The notes under the pieces are model-generated. The model searched no databases. It was not told the DNA's origin and was given only the letters and a program-made list of their open reading frames with translations. Position numbers and translations under genes: made by a program. DNA of 64,000 nucleotides. It comes from an uncultured Spirochaetaceae bacterium (GTDB taxonomy: Bacteria > Spirochaetota > Spirochaetia > Sphaerochaetales > Sphaerochaetaceae). The stretch spans positions 62,001-126,000 of the forward strand of contig CALXKU010000001.1 of NCBI GenBank assembly GCA_944389025.1, read 5' to 3'. Position 1 is the first letter of the stretch; each line of letters starts with the position of its first letter. Shown in pieces: positions 1-8,400 of the stretch.

Positions 1-143
1 AGACCTGTGAAAATCAGGTATCCACCGTTAAACGGATTTGTCCTGTAGAACATGTCGAATACTACGCGCGGGTTATGCTTTTTGAGAAAGTAGCCCTGCG
101 CCATTGCGAGCTCATAGAAATCGGTTGTAAGTGCGCTTGTCAT
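1..143 (-). CDS. pncB: Nicotinate phosphoribosyltransferase, N-terminal part (runs off left edge)
   Basis: Reading the minus strand from an ATG at 143 gives about 47 residues beginning MTSALTTDFYELAMAQGYF and including an FDMFYRTNPFNGGY stretch. This is the typical N-terminus of nicotinate phosphoribosyltransferase, which makes nicotinate mononucleotide from nicotinate and PRPP in NAD salvage. The start shares its A with the serS stop (TGATG), so it is probably translationally coupled as the fourth gene of the trmL-proC-serS-pncB operon. The catalytic part lies outside the window, so the assignment rests on the N-terminal signature only. Confidence 0.85.
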   Translation of the reverse strand, partial: MTSALTTDFYELAMAQGYFLKKHNPRVVFDMFYRTNPFNGGYLIFTG

Positions 144-1414
144 CAGTCTATCCTGTCAAAACCGCAATAGGGTACGAGAGATGAAGGAATGGATACCGAT
201 CCATCCTCATTCTGATAGTTCTCAAGGATTGCAACAATCGCCCTTGAAAGTGCGACCGCTGTTCCGTTGAGCATGTGTACGAACTTGATTTTTCCATCAT
301 CATCACGGAAGCGGATATTAAGGCTTCTCGCCTGATAATCGGTGCAGTTGCTGGTACTTGTGACCTCTCCGTACTCTCCTTCCTCTCCGCGTCCCGGCAT
401 CCATGCCTCGATATCGAATTTGCGGTATGCGGGAGCCCCGAGATCACCGGTTGCCGTATCCACGATCCTGTACGGAAGGCCAAGACCTGAGAATATCTCC
501 TCCTCGATTGCGAGAATCTCCTCGTGGTATTTCTCAGACTCCTCTGGAAGGCAGTAGATGAACATCTCAAGCTTTGAGAACTGGTGTACCCTGTATAATC
601 CTTTTGAGTACTGTCCGGCACCACCGGCTTCCCTTCTGAAACAGTGGGAGAGGCCTGTCATCTTTATCGGGAGATCCTTCTTGTCGAGAATCATGTTCGA
701 GTAGTATCCGCCGAGTGTGATTTCAGCTGTTCCGACAAGGCATGTCCCGGTTCCTTCGATAGTGTAGATATTGCTCTCTTCTCCTCTAGGGTTGAATCCG
801 ATACCGTTAAGAATCTCCTCCTTTGCGATATCCGGGGTGATGAAAGGTGTGAAACCATGCTTGAGAACGATGTCCATCGCATAGCGCTCAAGAGCCATCT
901 GGAGAATTACACCCTTGTTCTTGATGTAGTAGAACTTCTGTCCCGAAACCTTGGCACCGCTATCGAAATCGAGTATGTCAAGGCTCTCTCCGAGCTCAAC
1001 ATGGTCCTTTGCTTTGAAATTGAATTTCCTTGGCTCTCCGACGAACTTGATTGCAAGGCTGTCCTTGTCCTCCTTTCCAACAGGAGCTTTCGGACTTGCG
1101 TAGTTTGGAATCGTTCTTGCTTTCTCCATGAACGCCTCATCAAGCGCGCTGAGCCTCTCCTCCTTCTCCTGGAGCTCTGATTTTATCCTCTTTCCTTCTT
1201 CTATCAGTTCCGCTCTCAGGCTCTGCTCGATCTTTCCTTTCATTTTCGCAGCGTTCTCATTCCTTTTCGCCCTGAGAGTCTCGACCTCCTGAAGAACGGC
1301 GTATCTCTCATCCTGAAGTGAAAGGATTGCATCAAGATCGACATTCATGTAGCGGTCTGCTATGTTTTTTCTTATCTCATCGTATCTTGTTTTCAGTTCC
1401 TTGATATCTATCAT
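143..1414 (-). CDS. serS: Seryl-tRNA synthetase
   Basis: A 423-residue class II synthetase charging tRNA-Ser, a normal length for the family. Residues about 25-105 form the long charged antiparallel coiled-coil arm that grips the tRNA. Motif 2 is visible around residues 255-275 (FRREAGGAG), and motif 3 around 380-395 (HMLNGTAVALSRAI), with the TSTSNCTDYQ serine-adenylate region before it. The start overlaps the proC stop by four bases (ATGA) and the stop touches pncB. No T-box or other leader precedes it because it is internal to the operon. Confidence 0.97.
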   Translation of the reverse strand: MIDIKELKTRYDEIRKNIADRYMNVDLDAILSLQDERYAVLQEVETLRAKRNENAAKMKGKIEQSLRAELIEEGKRIKSELQEKEERLSALDEAFMEKARTIPNYASPKAPVGKEDKDSLAIKFVGEPRKFNFKAKDHVELGESLDILDFDSGAKVSGQKFYYIKNKGVILQMALERYAMDIVLKHGFTPFITPDIAKEEILNGIGFNPRGEESNIYTIEGTGTCLVGTAEITLGGYYSNMILDKKDLPIKMTGLSHCFRREAGGAGQYSKGLYRVHQFSKLEMFIYCLPEESEKYHEEILAIEEEIFSGLGLPYRIVDTATGDLGAPAYRKFDIEAWMPGRGEEGEYGEVTSTSNCTDYQARSLNIRFRDDDGKIKFVHMLNGTAVALSRAIVAILENYQNEDGSVSIPSSLVPYCGFDRID

Positions 1415-2196
1415 GCTAATCTCTCCTTGCTTTCTCTCTCTATCTCATCGGATCTCTCTGCCGATGCTTTTACTGCCTTATATAATGCATTTTCAAACCC
1501 GTTTTCTGCAAGCATTTCCATACCTTTTATCGTGGTTCCGGCTGCAGAGCATATTTCGGGTATTATCTCACCAGCGCTTCTTCCTGAACCAAGGAGTGTG
1601 ATTGCGGATTCTACGGTATCCTTCACTATGTTTTCCGCCATCTTGTATGGGATGCCCATGTTCACAGCACCCATGGCTGAGGCTCTTATGAATTCAAGTG
1701 CGAATGCGATGAGCGAGCCTGATGCTCCGATGAATGCGGAAAAGCTCTTCTCAGGAAGAATGAACGCACTTCCAAAAGAGCGGGCAATCTCCATCACATC
1801 GTCCTTGAAACCCTCCGTGGCTTTTTCTGAGAAGCAAACCGCTGTAACCGCCTTTCTCTCCCTTGCCGCTAAGTTTGGCATGAAGCGTGCTACGTTATTG
1901 ACCTCAAGATTGCTCTCAAGGGACGAGAGTGGTATTCCTGCTGCGATTGAGATGTATGATTTCCCATCTCTCTTGATACTTTTAAGAAAATCCTTGTCTA
2001 TGAACTGCGGCTTTATTGCGATGATGATGATATCCGACTCATTTATCGCATCACTTATGCTCTCCTCAGCTTTAAAGCCGAGTGAGCTTACTTTCTCACT
2101 GTCGATATCGTAAACGGAGAGGGTGAAGCAATCCTTTATGCTAAGTGCTATGGCTGAACCCATGTTTCCCATTCCGATTATTGCGACCTTCCTCAT
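1411..2196 (-). CDS. proC: Pyrroline-5-carboxylate reductase
   Basis: Final step of proline synthesis: reduces 1-pyrroline-5-carboxylate with NAD(P)H. The N-terminus carries a Rossmann motif (IIGMGNMGSA) and the C-terminal half the family signature around EICSAAGTTIKGMEML. I place the start at 2196 rather than the longer in-frame ATG at 2211: it begins directly with RKVAIIGMG, forms an ATGA overlap with the trmL stop, and has GGGAGG about 7 nt upstream. That gives 261 residues, typical for ProC. The stop overlaps serS by four bases. Confidence 0.94.
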   Translation of the reverse strand: MRKVAIIGMGNMGSAIALSIKDCFTLSVYDIDSEKVSSLGFKAEESISDAINESDIIIIAIKPQFIDKDFLKSIKRDGKSYISIAAGIPLSSLESNLEVNNVARFMPNLAARERKAVTAVCFSEKATEGFKDDVMEIARSFGSAFILPEKSFSAFIGASGSLIAFALEFIRASAMGAVNMGIPYKMAENIVKDTVESAITLLGSGRSAGEIIPEICSAAGTTIKGMEMLAENGFENALYKAVKASAERSDEIERESKERLA

Positions 2197-2708
2197 CTTG
2201 CATCCTCCCATGAGTATTTTCTGAGATTGCCATTCATCTTGAAAGAAGGAAATCCTTTCTGTCTGAGAACCTCGTATACGGCGATTGCGACACTGTTTGA
2301 AAGGTTGAGACTCCTCGTATCCCCGATCATCGGGATTCTTACTGTCTTCTCCCTGTTTCTGAAAAGAATGTCCTCTTCTATTCCTTTGCTTTCCTTGCCG
2401 AAAATGAGGTAGATATCGCCCTCAAGTGAGCCGTAATCGATATCCGTATAGCATTTCTCTGCCTTAGTCGAGAAGAAGAAAAGATTCTCATCATCCTTAT
2501 GTCTTAAGAAGAAATCATCAACGCTGTCATATTCTACGATATCGACATCCTTCCAGTAGTCGAGGCCGGCATGACGTACAGCTTTCTCCGATATGCTGAA
2601 TCCCAAGGGGTGCACAAGGTGAAGAGAAGCCCCTGTTGCCGCGCATGTTCTGGCGATGTTGCCAGTATTCTGAGGTATCTCAGGCTCGAAAAGACAGACG
2701 TTAAGCAT
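2193..2708 (-). CDS. trmL: tRNA (cytidine(34)-2'-O)-methyltransferase, SPOUT family
   Basis: A 171-residue SPOUT-fold methyltransferase. MLNVCLFEPEIPQNTGNIAR, the IFGKESKGI loop and the IPMIGDTRSLNLSNSVAI knot region are characteristic of TrmL, which 2'-O-methylates the wobble base of tRNA-Leu isoacceptors using SAM. It is first in the overlapping operon with proC, serS and pncB. No Shine-Dalgarno is visible; a TATAAC hexamer ends 7 nt before the ATG, so the mRNA may be leaderless. Closely related SPOUT enzymes acting on other tRNA positions are the only alternative. Confidence 0.93.
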   Translation of the reverse strand: MLNVCLFEPEIPQNTGNIARTCAATGASLHLVHPLGFSISEKAVRHAGLDYWKDVDIVEYDSVDDFFLRHKDDENLFFFSTKAEKCYTDIDYGSLEGDIYLIFGKESKGIEEDILFRNREKTVRIPMIGDTRSLNLSNSVAIAVYEVLRQKGFPSFKMNGNLRKYSWEDAR

Positions 2709-2715
2709 ATGCTAA

Positions 2716-2721
2716 GTTATA
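2716..2721 (-). promoter_or_regulatory. Candidate -10 of the trmL operon (leaderless type)
   Basis: TATAAC on the minus strand, with a 7-nt gap (TTAGCAT) to the trmL ATG and no Shine-Dalgarno between them. It fits the TANNNT-N6-8-ATG pattern seen at many other starts in this window. No good -35 is seen. Confidence 0.5.
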
Positions 2722-2782
2722 TACTTTTTCATCATATTACTCAATAAAGAGGTCCCTTTAGAGACAAAAGGAACGCTCCTAC

Positions 2783-2810
2783 TTGTCTCTTCTCTTTCTC
2801 TTTATATAAA
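2783..2810 (+). promoter_or_regulatory. Candidate promoter of uppP
   Basis: TTGTCT at 2783-2788, a 16-nt spacer and TATAAA at 2805-2810; the -10 ends 8 nt before the uppP ATG. There is no purine-rich ribosome binding site in the gap (CTCGTGGT), so initiation on a leaderless or near-leaderless transcript is implied. Confidence 0.55.
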
Positions 2811-2818
2811 CTCGTGGT

Positions 2819-3622
2819 ATGGAATTCATAAAGGTTGCACTCCTGGGTATTATCCAGGGCATTACTGAGTGGCTCCCGATAAGCAGCACGGGGCATCTCA
2901 TCCTTGCCGACGAGTTCATACATCTGACAGGAAGTGATGAGTTCAAATATCTTTTCAACGTTGTCGTACAGCTTGGTTCAATCCTCGCGGTAGTCGTTCT
3001 TTACTGGTCGACTTTAAATCCTTTCAAAAGGGATAAAAGCGAGAGGATGGTATGCTTAAGGCTTTGGGCAAAGGTGCTTGTGGCATCGATTCCTGCTGCA
3101 ATAGTCGGACTTATGCTGGATGATATCGTGGATGAGCATCTCTCCGTATGGTATGTCATAGCCGCGGCACTCTTCATCTATGGTGTTCTTTACATAATCA
3201 TAGAGAAGAAGCTGAAGATAAAGGTAAGAATCAGGGACACGGAGAGCGTCAGTTACATGGATGCCCTTAAGCTCGGGGTCTTTCAGATGCTTGCCCTGAT
3301 TCCAGGAACAAGCAGAAGCGGATCCACGATACTTGGAGGAATGCTTCTTGGTTTTGACAGGACCGTAGCCGCTCAGTTCTCGTTCTTCATGGCGATTCCT
3401 GTGATGGCTGGAGCATCCCTTTTAAGGCTGCTTAAGAGCGGGCTGGCACTTACAGGGCAGGAGTGGGCACTTCTTGTATTCGGCACCTTTGTTTCGTTCC
3501 TTGTCTCTCTTGTCGTTATAAGAAAGCTTGTTTCTTTCGTAAAAAGTCATGATTTCTCCCCATTTGGAGTCTACAGGATCATACTTAGCCTGCTCATAGT
3601 CATTTACTTCCTAGCTTTCTGA
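2819..3622 (+). CDS. uppP: Undecaprenyl-diphosphatase (BacA/UppP)
   Basis: A 267-residue polytopic membrane protein that dephosphorylates undecaprenyl pyrophosphate to recycle the lipid carrier of peptidoglycan and polysaccharide synthesis. The two diagnostic regions are present: GIIQGITEWLPISSTGH near the N-terminus (residues about 9-26, with catalytic Glu and Ser) and PGTSRSGSTILGGMLLG around residues 160-178. The length is normal. Its last 12 bases overlap the 3' end of the convergent dinB gene. Confidence 0.96.
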   Translation: MEFIKVALLGIIQGITEWLPISSTGHLILADEFIHLTGSDEFKYLFNVVVQLGSILAVVVLYWSTLNPFKRDKSERMVCLRLWAKVLVASIPAAIVGLMLDDIVDEHLSVWYVIAAALFIYGVLYIIIEKKLKIKVRIRDTESVSYMDALKLGVFQMLALIPGTSRSGSTILGGMLLGFDRTVAAQFSFFMAIPVMAGASLLRLLKSGLALTGQEWALLVFGTFVSFLVSLVVIRKLVSFVKSHDFSPFGVYRIILSLLIVIYFLAF

Positions 3623-4789
3623 TTTATCGGGCTTTGAGAGCGTTCCCGCTTTGACTATCCGGATGTTTTTGTTCCTGCTGTTCATATCAAGGATTGCTTT
3701 CTCTACCAGACGTTCCTTCTCGCTTTTCTCCCTGAAAAGCTCCTTCTGCTCGACATCCTCTCCCTCATAGACCTGGGAGAGGACGAGGCCTAAAAGTCTC
3801 ACTCCCTGATTGTTGTATGTCTTTCTTAATAGGGCTTCCGCATGCCTGTATATGTCTGATGAGGAATATATGGCTTCGCTCGGTGTGACCTGAGCGCTGA
3901 ATGTGGTGAAATCCCCGTATCTTATCTTTATTCCGATCGTCCTTGGTATGACTTTCTCCTCGAGAGCCCTGAAAGAAAGCTCCTGGGACATTTCGAGCAT
4001 CAGGCTTGATAGCGTCTCGATGCCATAGACATCGGGGTAGTAGGTGTTCTCTGTGGAGATCGAGTGGCTTTTAGCCTCTCCCTGGTATATGCCCGGATCG
4101 ATTCCTCTTGACGCCTTATATAGATAATCCGCAAGGGAGGAGCCGAAATAGCGCTCCAGACGGTCATGCGGGATCGCCCTTAAATCCGCAGTGCTCCTTA
4201 TCCCCTTTGCCTTGAGGCGATCATATGTCTTTTCCCCTATTCCCCAGAGCTTTCTGAGGCCGACTTTGTCTATGAACTCCTCGTTCCTTTCAGGAGGTAC
4301 GATGGTAAGCCCGTCCGGCTTATGATAGTCCGATGCGAGTTTTGCAAGAAATCTTGACTGGGCAACACCGATTGAGACGCTCAGTGCGGTCTCATCCTTT
4401 ATTTTCCTCTTTAAAAGCTTTGCCGCCTTGCCAGGCAGCCCATATATGTTCTCCATCCCGCTAAGATCCAGGAACGCCTCATCCACGCTTACCTGGAGAA
4501 ACCCTGGTGCGAAGGAGCGTATTATAGCCATGACTTGGCGGCTTTTCTCACTGTACCTTTTCATTCTGGGTTCCACGACCAGGGCATCAGGGCAGAGCCT
4601 CAGGGCTGTTACCATCGGCATTGCTGAGTGAACACCGTATTCTCTTGCTTCATATGAGCAGGTTGAGACGACGCTGCGTTCGCTTCTTGAGCCTATGATA
4701 AGAGGTTTTCCCGCATATTCCGGATGATCAAGAATCTCTACAGAGGCAAAGAAAGCATCAAGATCTATGTGGAAGAAAACGGTACCCAT
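3611..4789 (-). CDS. dinB: DNA polymerase IV (Y-family translesion polymerase)
   Basis: A 392-residue Y-family polymerase. Visible landmarks are FFHIDLDAFFASVE (first metal-binding Asp, residues about 5-18), the Tyr-rich steric region STCSYEARE, and VSVDEAFLDLSG (catalytic Asp-Glu, about 100-112), followed by helix-hairpin-helix thumb sequence LWGIGEKTYDRLKAKGI. Near the C-terminus QKELF is a good beta-clamp-binding pentapeptide. No Shine-Dalgarno is seen; an extended -10 (TGCTAGAAT) ends 6 nt before the ATG. It is convergent with uppP. I see no LexA box I would defend. Confidence 0.96.
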   Translation of the reverse strand: MGTVFFHIDLDAFFASVEILDHPEYAGKPLIIGSRSERSVVSTCSYEAREYGVHSAMPMVTALRLCPDALVVEPRMKRYSEKSRQVMAIIRSFAPGFLQVSVDEAFLDLSGMENIYGLPGKAAKLLKRKIKDETALSVSIGVAQSRFLAKLASDYHKPDGLTIVPPERNEEFIDKVGLRKLWGIGEKTYDRLKAKGIRSTADLRAIPHDRLERYFGSSLADYLYKASRGIDPGIYQGEAKSHSISTENTYYPDVYGIETLSSLMLEMSQELSFRALEEKVIPRTIGIKIRYGDFTTFSAQVTPSEAIYSSSDIYRHAEALLRKTYNNQGVRLLGLVLSQVYEGEDVEQKELFREKSEKERLVEKAILDMNSRNKNIRIVKAGTLSKPDKSES

Positions 4790-4795
4790 ACATGT

Positions 4796-4804
4796 ATTCT
4801 AGCA
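4796..4804 (-). promoter_or_regulatory. Extended -10 of dinB
   Basis: TGCTAGAAT on the minus strand, 6 nt before the dinB ATG, with no ribosome binding site between. It lies back to back with the promoter of the divergent gene at 4857. Confidence 0.55.
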
Positions 4805-4841
4805 TAAGGGCATTTGTTTTGTTTCCCTGTTTTCCTCTTTC

Positions 4842-4850
4842 TGCTATATT
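4842..4850 (+). promoter_or_regulatory. Extended -10 of the beta-barrel-like gene at 4857
   Basis: TGCTATATT ends 6 nt (TATGGT) before the ATG at 4857. There is no Shine-Dalgarno and the geometry matches the dinB promoter on the opposite strand. Confidence 0.55.
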
Positions 4851-4856
4851 TATGGT

Positions 4857-5894
4857 ATGTTCAGGAAAGCGGTTCTGCTCATTGCATCTCTCACTCTCAG
4901 CATCAGCCTGGTTTTCTCTTCTGTCCCAGAGGGTGCTTACGGCTATGATGATCTTTCTTTTTCCGCAATGGCGAGCCCGTCCTACTTAGATTCTTTTGCT
5001 AATGCCATGGTGAATGTCTCAGCACTTTCGAGGATTGAGAAAGGGGATCAGTTCTATTTCACATTCATCGCATCCGAGGCATGGGATACTTCACTTATGA
5101 AAAGAGGTGAAAAGCTTTCCGGGCTTCAGAATCTGAAGACGGAGATGCATTTCAGCTTCGTTGGCAATTTCCTCAGCTTATCTGGTATCGCGTCGACATG
5201 GTTTGCCGACCGTGCTTTGACAGAAGGGACACTCTCTTATGATATCTATAACAGGATCGGACTTCAGATCGACTGGGCAGGCAGATTCGATTTCTTCTCA
5301 TTCGGCCTCAGGATAAAGGGAGGAGGGGATATGAGAAGACGGGGAAGGGATATCAATGGCGTTCTTGATGCTGTTGAGAACGCGTATTTCGGCTCTTTTG
5401 ATAACGTTGACGGTTCTGAGTATTTCGATATCGGAGCCTCTGCAGCACTCGATTTCGACTGGTTCTTCATCAGCTACGGTATCGACAGCATTATAGGGTT
5501 CAGAGGAAACGAACTTTATATTGGATGGGAAGAGCTGCTTGAATCCTCCGTGTTCGGACTATCATTACGTTCTCCTAAGTTCACCTCCCGTGGCGATCTC
5601 ACGCTGCTGCGCCCACGTGTCGCACTCTCCGTGCATGGGAATATTTTCTCCCGCTACACGTTCACATGCAACGCAGGCCTTGAGATGCAGCTCCTTCCTT
5701 CCCTTTCTCTTCACCTTGCTGCCGCATATAGAGAATACGATCATGGTTTTTTCAACTTCAATTCGGATAACGGGGTTCTTATGTTCGCTTTCGCCGTTCA
5801 TAGCTCATCCTATTCCCTCGCCCTGATGTGCAATGTGGATACGGCTTCATTTACTCGTGTCTATCCATCCATCTCCTTCACTCTTTCAAGGTGA
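4857..5894 (+). CDS. Uncharacterised exported beta-barrel-like protein
   Basis: A 345-residue protein that I cannot assign to a named family. The first 25 residues form a Sec signal peptide (positive start, hydrophobic ISLTLSISLVF-type core, small residues before EGAYGYDD). The remainder is rich in alternating aromatic/hydrophobic strands ending with aromatic or Arg residues (for example SLALMCNVDTASFTRVYPSISFTLSR at the very end, here cited in part as FTRVYPSISFTLSR), as in spirochaetal outer-membrane barrels. Its stop TGA is embedded in the ribosome binding site of the following hemA-like gene, so the two are co-translated. Confidence 0.6.
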   Translation: MFRKAVLLIASLTLSISLVFSSVPEGAYGYDDLSFSAMASPSYLDSFANAMVNVSALSRIEKGDQFYFTFIASEAWDTSLMKRGEKLSGLQNLKTEMHFSFVGNFLSLSGIASTWFADRALTEGTLSYDIYNRIGLQIDWAGRFDFFSFGLRIKGGGDMRRRGRDINGVLDAVENAYFGSFDNVDGSEYFDIGASAALDFDWFFISYGIDSIIGFRGNELYIGWEELLESSVFGLSLRSPKFTSRGDLTLLRPRVALSVHGNIFSRYTFTCNAGLEMQLLPSLSLHLAAAYREYDHGFFNFNSDNGVLMFAFAVHSSSYSLALMCNVDTASFTRVYPSISFTLSR

Positions 5895-5898
5895 TACC

Positions 5899-6990
5899 AT
5901 GCTCTGTCTTAGTCTGCTTGATTTCAGAGATGATGCCGAGGTCCTCAGAAATGCTTATGAGATGAGCTTTGATGAGCGTCTAGAGAGGGAGAAAAGGATT
6001 ATCAGGGAGAACCGGAAGACGCCTCTGCTTGTTATCATCACATGTACCCGTATCGAGGTGTATTCAGAGGGGCATCCCATCTCTTTTGAAAGTATTGAGC
6101 GGGCATTTTCGCTCAATCATATTCTTTCAATGGATAAACGACATTCTTTTTTTGAAGATGATGCGTTAAGGCATTTCTATAGCCTCTCCCTAGGTCTTGA
6201 TTCTCCGCTATTCGGAGAGGATATGATTCTCTCCCAGATAAGTGAAGCCAGGGGCAGGGCAGTGGAGACAAAAGGCTCTTCGGCATACCTGATGAGACTA
6301 AGCCAGGATGTGATATCGTTTTCTAAAAAAATGCATACGGAGCATAAAATCAGAGTTTTCGATCGTGAGATAGGACTCTTCTTTTCCGCCAATGTAAGAA
6401 AAGAAGAAAGGGTACTAATCATAGGTAGCGGGGAGCTTGCTAGACTCGTTGCAGAAGAGCTGGTAAAGAAAGGATGCAGCGTCATGATGACTCTCCGCGA
6501 CACGGAAAAGACATTTCTCATTCCTCCAGGAGCTGTTGCTGTGCCGTATGATGAGAGGAGAAAGCTTTTAGCCGGAGCTGATATCATAATATCCGCATCA
6601 AGCGGGATCTATCATACCCTTGATGAAAGTGATAAGCCCTCTTTAATTGGCAAGGTAGTTTATGATCTTGCAGAGCCGCATGACATACCTGATGAGCTGG
6701 AACCTATTCGTCTTAAAGAGCTTGGTATCCGCACTCCGGTGCGTGACATGCTCATCGAGACCATGAAAGGTAGAATAGAAGAGAGAATAAAAGCTTTCAA
6801 GAGCGATATCGAGATGAGGGAAGAATCTCTCAGGGCTGAGGATTTCTCCATCTCCGTACTTCGCCGCCTCTCCCAGACTATCGAGTCGCTTGGACTTGGT
6901 TCGGAGAAAAGAAAAGACCTTGAGAGTGCGATAGGAGAGTGCACCCGCAAGGCCTACATCGAAAAGGAGAGGATGGCTAGAAGACGATGA
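5899..6990 (+). CDS. hemA: Glutamyl-tRNA reductase-like protein
   Basis: A 363-residue HemA homologue. GluTR reduces glutamyl-tRNA to glutamate-1-semialdehyde, the entry to tetrapyrrole synthesis. Cys49 sits in TCTRIEVY, matching the catalytic TCNRxE signature except Asn to Thr; His92 and GLDSPLFGEDMILSQ match the substrate-binding region; VLIIGSGELARLVAEEL is the NADPH-binding Rossmann turn. The usual N-terminal GxxHxxAP segment is replaced and the protein is shorter than the common 420 residues. The start follows AAGGTGA 4-5 nt upstream, inside the preceding stop. No other tetrapyrrole gene is in the window. Confidence 0.8.
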   Translation: MLCLSLLDFRDDAEVLRNAYEMSFDERLEREKRIIRENRKTPLLVIITCTRIEVYSEGHPISFESIERAFSLNHILSMDKRHSFFEDDALRHFYSLSLGLDSPLFGEDMILSQISEARGRAVETKGSSAYLMRLSQDVISFSKKMHTEHKIRVFDREIGLFFSANVRKEERVLIIGSGELARLVAEELVKKGCSVMMTLRDTEKTFLIPPGAVAVPYDERRKLLAGADIIISASSGIYHTLDESDKPSLIGKVVYDLAEPHDIPDELEPIRLKELGIRTPVRDMLIETMKGRIEERIKAFKSDIEMREESLRAEDFSISVLRRLSQTIESLGLGSEKRKDLESAIGECTRKAYIEKERMARRR

Positions 6991-7837
6991 ACTCGTTCGT
7001 GTAGTTCTCGCTCTCTCCTCTCTTGAGAAGTCTTGTCTCCTTCATCCTGCTTATATCGAACTCGCGCTTCGTGTCCCCGAATGAGAGCATAGGCTCAAGA
7101 CAGATGAACTGCGCCCACTTGTTAAGCGTGGTCCAGCATGTGAACGTATCCATCTTTCCCATCGTCACTGTCACACCATGCTCTCCAAGTGAGGATGTGA
7201 GGGTTACCTCTCCGCTCTTGATTCCATCCAGAGTTATGGGGCCCTTGTCAGTCTCCTCTCTTTTTAGTTCTATCTGGTCTCCGACAAGGAAATCCTTCTC
7301 ATAAACGAAAACACCGTCCTTAGCATACTTTCTGTCTACTTTTTCTTCTTTCTCAAATGAGATGGTATATGTCTCAAGGTCTGCACCTTTGCCATTTATG
7401 TCGAGACTGAATGCAGGGTGCCAGCCGAACGTGTAGTACAGATCATCCTTTGCTGTTATGTCGGCCATTGCACTGTAGCCGTTCTCAAGAAGGGTGTATG
7501 TGACCTTGAGAATGAAGCCGAACGGGTAGTTTTTCTCCCTTGTCTCCGCTGTATCCTCAAGGACGAATACCGCCTCGCTCTCACTCTGTCCAACGAGGGT
7601 GAATTCCATATCGCGTGCAAAGCCGTTGTTCGGCATGCTGTATTCCTTTCCTTCAAAGCCTATCTTGTCATCTTTTGTTGGTCCGATCATCGGAAAGAGC
7701 AGGGGAGCTCTTCTGAACCAGTACTCCTTATTTCCGTTCCACAGGTATTCACGGCCTTCGAAAACGAGGCTCTGAGGTTCCGCTCCGAGAGTGGAAATGA
7801 CCATGGTTATCTTATCGTTTTTAAGCTTTACAAGCAT
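6977..7837 (-). CDS. Aldose 1-epimerase family protein (LacX-like)
   Basis: A 286-residue galactose-mutarotase-fold protein. The N-terminus (TLGAEPQSLVFEGREYLW then FRRAPLLFPMIG) and the central FGWHPAFSLD with its conserved His match the LacX-like subgroup of hexose mutarotases. It probably interconverts sugar anomers or acts on phosphorylated or modified hexoses; the substrate cannot be read from sequence. It has a good GGAGG ribosome site, and an upstream TGCTATATT extended -10 far enough away to give a normal leader. It converges on hemA with a 14-bp overlap. Confidence 0.85.
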   Translation of the reverse strand: MLVKLKNDKITMVISTLGAEPQSLVFEGREYLWNGNKEYWFRRAPLLFPMIGPTKDDKIGFEGKEYSMPNNGFARDMEFTLVGQSESEAVFVLEDTAETREKNYPFGFILKVTYTLLENGYSAMADITAKDDLYYTFGWHPAFSLDINGKGADLETYTISFEKEEKVDRKYAKDGVFVYEKDFLVGDQIELKREETDKGPITLDGIKSGEVTLTSSLGEHGVTVTMGKMDTFTCWTTLNKWAQFICLEPMLSFGDTKREFDISRMKETRLLKRGESENYTNEFIVF

Positions 7838-7889
7838 TTTATGACCTCCGATATCAAATATAGCATAGAACAGGGGAAAAGAAAAAAGA

Positions 7890-7895
7890 TATTAT
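7890..7895 (+). promoter_or_regulatory. Candidate -10 of the THEP1-like gene
   Basis: TATTAT ends 6 nt before the ATG at 7902; a shifted TATATT overlaps it. No Shine-Dalgarno is present, consistent with a leaderless start. Confidence 0.4.
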
Positions 7896-7901
7896 ATTCC
7901 C

Positions 7902-8387
7902 ATGGCTCGGATAATGATTATCGAAGGTAGGAAAAACGGGGGCAAGACCACGGCAGCATTAGAGCTGAAAAAAGCTATGCCCTCTTTAAGGGGTTTTTTA
8001 AGTTTAAGTGAGGAGCCGAAAGACGAGATTACTCTTTTGGATCTTGATAACGGAAACCGCCTTCCTCTAATGTCCAGGTATTTTAAGAGAGATGATAGGA
8101 TAGGCTGTTATTTCCTCGTTAAAGAGAGCTTTCTATATGCATCCGGATTTGAGGCAAAAGAAAAGGACGTCGTCATAATCGATGAAGTTGGAAGGCTTGA
8201 ATGCTCTGATTCCGGATTCTCTTCTCTGCTATGCAATCTCCTCAAATGTGATATCACACTTATAATCACAGTCAGGAATGAGTATGTAAAAGATGTGCTT
8301 GAGCATTTTTGCATAGAAGCGGAAATATTCAGCGTTCACCAGATTGATAGTATTCTTGAAAAAATAAAAAAGCCCCAACTTCTCTGA
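7902..8387 (+). CDS. THEP1-like nucleoside-triphosphatase
   Basis: A 161-residue P-loop NTPase. GRKNGGKTT (residues 9-17) is the Walker A motif and VVIIDEVGRLE (about 88-98) is the Walker B motif in the form typical of the THEP1 (NTPase_1) family, which hydrolyses NTPs in vitro but has no settled cellular role. No additional domain is present. It starts without a Shine-Dalgarno, just after a TATTAT box. Its 3' end overlaps the tRNA-Arg terminator on the other strand. Other small KAP-like or kinase-like P-loop families are less likely given the DEVGR motif. Confidence 0.75.
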   Translation: MARIMIIEGRKNGGKTTAALELKKAMPSLRGFLSLSEEPKDEITLLDLDNGNRLPLMSRYFKRDDRIGCYFLVKESFLYASGFEAKEKDVVIIDEVGRLECSDSGFSSLLCNLLKCDITLIITVRNEYVKDVLEHFCIEAEIFSVHQIDSILEKIKKPQLL

Positions 8388-8396
8388 AGCTGAGGC
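8358..8396 (-). terminator. Rho-independent terminator of tRNA-Arg
   Basis: On the minus strand an 11-bp stem (8396-8386 with 8382-8372, AGA loop, two G-U pairs) is followed directly by a T-rich tract (complement of the A-run 8358-8371). It sits 4 nt beyond the tRNA. Confidence 0.85.
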
Positions 8397-8400
8397 CTTG

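Noticed and set aside
143-1414. T-box regulation of serS
   Set aside because: serS is internal to an overlapping operon with no untranslated leader, and no T-box sequence precedes trmL.
7418-7930. Plus-strand 170-codon frame over the aldose epimerase gene
   Set aside because: Antisense to a well-supported gene, with no ribosome site; it also runs into the THEP1-like start.
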